Assembly (NCBI RefSeq): GCF_900129835.1
Contig: NZ_FQXA01000007.1
Span: forward strand, 62,001 to 126,000
Direction of reading: 5' to 3'
Source: Stutzerimonas xanthomarina DSM 18231
GTDB taxonomy: Bacteria; Pseudomonadota; Gammaproteobacteria; Pseudomonadales; Pseudomonadaceae
DNA length: 64,000 bases
Shown here: positions 62,257-64,000 of the stretch, one piece after another
Layout: each line of letters starts with the position of its first letter
Numbering within the stretch: position 1 is the first letter of the stretch
Position numbers and translations under genes: made by a program
Notes under the pieces: model-generated
The model's input: the letters and a program-made list of their open reading frames with translations, nothing else
The model's database searches: none
What the model was told of the DNA's origin: nothing

Positions 62257-62775
62257 ATGCCCAGTTCAGCCCCGCAACCCGAACAGCTGCATTTTTCCAG
62301 CGACGGACGCACTCCGAACAGTTCCCATCCGGTGCTCGTGTACCGTCAGTTGCCGTTGGCCGATAACGATTACGCCAGCGCGTTCGAAAACCTGTTCAAC
62401 AGTCACCTGTGGCCCGCGCAATGGCGCGCCGGTGTCTATGACTATCACCACTACCACTCCACGGCCCATGAAGTTCTCGGCGTTTCTCGAGGCTCGGCAC
62501 GGCTGATGCTCGGCGGCGAGCAGGGGCAGGAAGTGGAGGTGAAGGCTGGCGATGCGCTGGTGCTGCCGGCCGGTACAGGCCATTGCCAGCTCAGTGCCAG
62601 CGACGACTTCGAAGTGGTCGGTGGCTATCCGGTGGACCAGCAGTACGATCTGCTGCGACCGGACGAAGGCAGCCACGATGAAGCGCGAGCCCGCGCCCAG
62701 CGGGTAGGCGTGCCGGTGAGCGATCCGGTCGCCGGCACCCAAGGCGTGCTGGTCAGTCTCTGGCGTGAAGCGTGA
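62257..62775 (+). CDS. Cupin-domain protein
   Basis: From ATG 62257 (GAGG five bases upstream) the protein has 172 residues. A single cupin barrel is indicated by YDYHHYHSTAHEVLGVSRGSA in two parts, with metal-binding His/Glu, and LPAGTGHCQLSASDD, with the second-motif His. It resembles the YjlB-like cupins, whose function is unknown. Codon use is native. It is convergent with xpt, 15 bases apart. Confidence 0.85.
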   Translation: MPSSAPQPEQLHFSSDGRTPNSSHPVLVYRQLPLADNDYASAFENLFNSHLWPAQWRAGVYDYHHYHSTAHEVLGVSRGSARLMLGGEQGQEVEVKAGDALVLPAGTGHCQLSASDDFEVVGGYPVDQQYDLLRPDEGSHDEARARAQRVGVPVSDPVAGTQGVLVSLWREA

Positions 62776-62790
62776 GGCAGCGCGAGGCGC

Positions 62791-63375
<585 letters not shown>

Positions 63376-63429
63376 TCAAGCGTGAGCGGCCGGGATTGCC
63401 TGACGAATCACGGTGCCAGAAAACCAATT

Positions 63430-63457
63430 GGGCGCTTCGCCATGGTGGCGAGCGCCC
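63430..63457 (-). terminator. Hairpin downstream of the DUF1080 gene
   Basis: GGGCGCTTCGCCA / TGGCGAGCGCCC forms a long stem with a single bulge and a 3-base loop. On the complement strand it is followed by CAATTGGTTTTCT, a moderate T-run, so it may terminate the transcript of the gene ending at 63555. A REP-like role is also possible. Confidence 0.5.
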
Positions 63458-63554
63458 AGCTCGTTTCGTTTCAGCATCCGTTCGTCACTGCGTTCCGCAG
63501 CCTGGAAAGCCGCGCATTCTCGCTCAATTCCGTGCCTGGGTCCAAGCGGACCTT

Positions 63555-64000
63555 TCAGTCTGATGTGTCGATCGACAAGCGGCGAAAGCGTGCTGCTTCG
63601 CCATGATGTTGCAACACGATGTGCCCGCGATGGGCCTGAGTAAATCTGGGATAGCCGCTGAATTTGCTGCGGGCGATGCGCTCACGCAGGGCTGGATCAT
63701 CCAGCCGATAGCGCAGCACCTGGCGGCCGCCGAGCCAGTGCTCGACCTCGTCATCGTGAACCGTTAGCGCGGCTTCAACGAACTGTTCGGGCTCAATCTG
63801 TATTTCCACCTCCGGTCTCAGCAATCCGTATAGCGCGCCGTTGCGCGTCGTGGGCTCTCGGCCATCGGGGTGCCCTCGGTCATCGAGCAGTTGCATTTCG
63901 GGGCCGCTGTGCCAGCTCAGTTCGGCGCTTTCCTCGACGCGGCAGAACACGCCGGAGTTGCCACCCGTGGGCAGGGCAAATTCGAACCGCAGCGTGAAGT
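63555..64000 (-). CDS. DUF1080 (3-keto-disaccharide hydrolase-like) protein, 5' part outside window
   Basis: The complement frame runs off the right edge. Visible residues include FEFALPTGGNSGVFCRVEE, EMQLLDDRGHPDG, GALYGLL, VHDDEVEHWLGGRQVLRYRL and GHIVLQHHGE. The strings NSGVF, E.QLLDD.GH, G.LYGL and G.I.LQ.HG are typical of DUF1080 domains (jelly-roll, concanavalin-like). The domain is linked to sugar metabolism in several bacteria, but a function cannot be given. The N-terminus, including any signal peptide, is not in the window. Confidence 0.82.
   Translation of the reverse strand, partial: FTLRFEFALPTGGNSGVFCRVEESAELSWHSGPEMQLLDDRGHPDGREPTTRNGALYGLLRPEVEIQIEPEQFVEAALTVHDDEVEHWLGGRQVLRYRLDDPALRERIARSKFSGYPRFTQAHRGHIVLQHHGEAARFRRLSIDTSD

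Overview
This window comes from a high-GC gammaproteobacterium of the Pseudomonadaceae, most probably a Stutzerimonas (Pseudomonas stutzeri-group) chromosome. The grounds are Crc, the long membrane-anchored form of AlgC, HupN-type HU, the RubA/RubB pair, the GcdR-GcdH-GcdG set, the Lrp/DadA/PauR/CycB/Xpt order, and a gene order that, from memory of P. aeruginosa PAO1, runs largely collinear with its PA5298-PA5360 segment read backwards. No rRNA, tRNA, CRISPR array, prophage or intact insertion sequence was seen.

Layout. 1-2246: phoB (cut by the window edge) and the ubiquinone genes ubiC-ubiA. 2490-3251: a secreted protein built from two related repeats. 3405-13150: a complete glycolate/lactate catabolic locus, with the regulator glcC divergent from glcDEF-glcG-glcB and an LldP/GlcA permease; two near-identical palindromes in the glcC-glcD gap look like its operators. 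13307-15624: rubredoxin, rubredoxin reductase, HU and a small SCP2-like protein. 15655-34147: an accessory block holding a lower-GC type VI-style lipase effector/lipoprotein pair (DUF2235/DUF2931), glutarate catabolism (gcdR-gcdH-gcdG), a LemA-TPM-TPM membrane cluster, a TPR gene broken by a small internal inversion next to its AraC-type neighbour, an FtsH-like AAA protease, a decayed GAF-HD-GYP gene, and a FecR/OmpA/CHASE2-cyclase group. 34187-47959: conserved housekeeping genes (ridA, spoT, rpoZ, gmk, yicC, rph, crc, pyrE, argB, algC, dut, coaBC). 48081-57153: radC, an unidentified permease, a thioesterase, a 3-hydroxyacyl-CoA dehydrogenase, a chemoreceptor, an Mpo1-like protein, an unknown secreted protein and a phospholipase D-like lipoprotein. 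57221-64000: amino-acid/amine catabolism (FAD oxidoreductase, lrp/dadR, dadA, ridA-like, pauR), cytochrome c5, a cupin, xpt and the start of a DUF1080 gene.

How the genes work together. GlcDEF oxidises glycolate to glyoxylate, GlcB condenses glyoxylate with acetyl-CoA to malate, and the permease imports glycolate/lactate; the permease leader carries an A-rich motif of the kind read by Hfq/Crc, and crc lies in the same window. GcdG activates glutarate and GcdH oxidises glutaryl-CoA. DadA deaminates D-amino acids, and a RidA protein is translationally overlapped with it, but the racemase gene dadX that I would expect next is absent.

Most unusual observations: (i) a ~135-bp segment of the TPR gene at about 24186-24320 lies backwards, and flipping it in silico restores one continuous reading frame; (ii) the adjacent HD-GYP gene has lost the stretch after its HD motif and carries a further frameshift; (iii) an orphan effector/immunity pair overlaps by TGATG; (iv) paired glc operators. 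All functional calls rest on reading the translated sequence; no database search was run.
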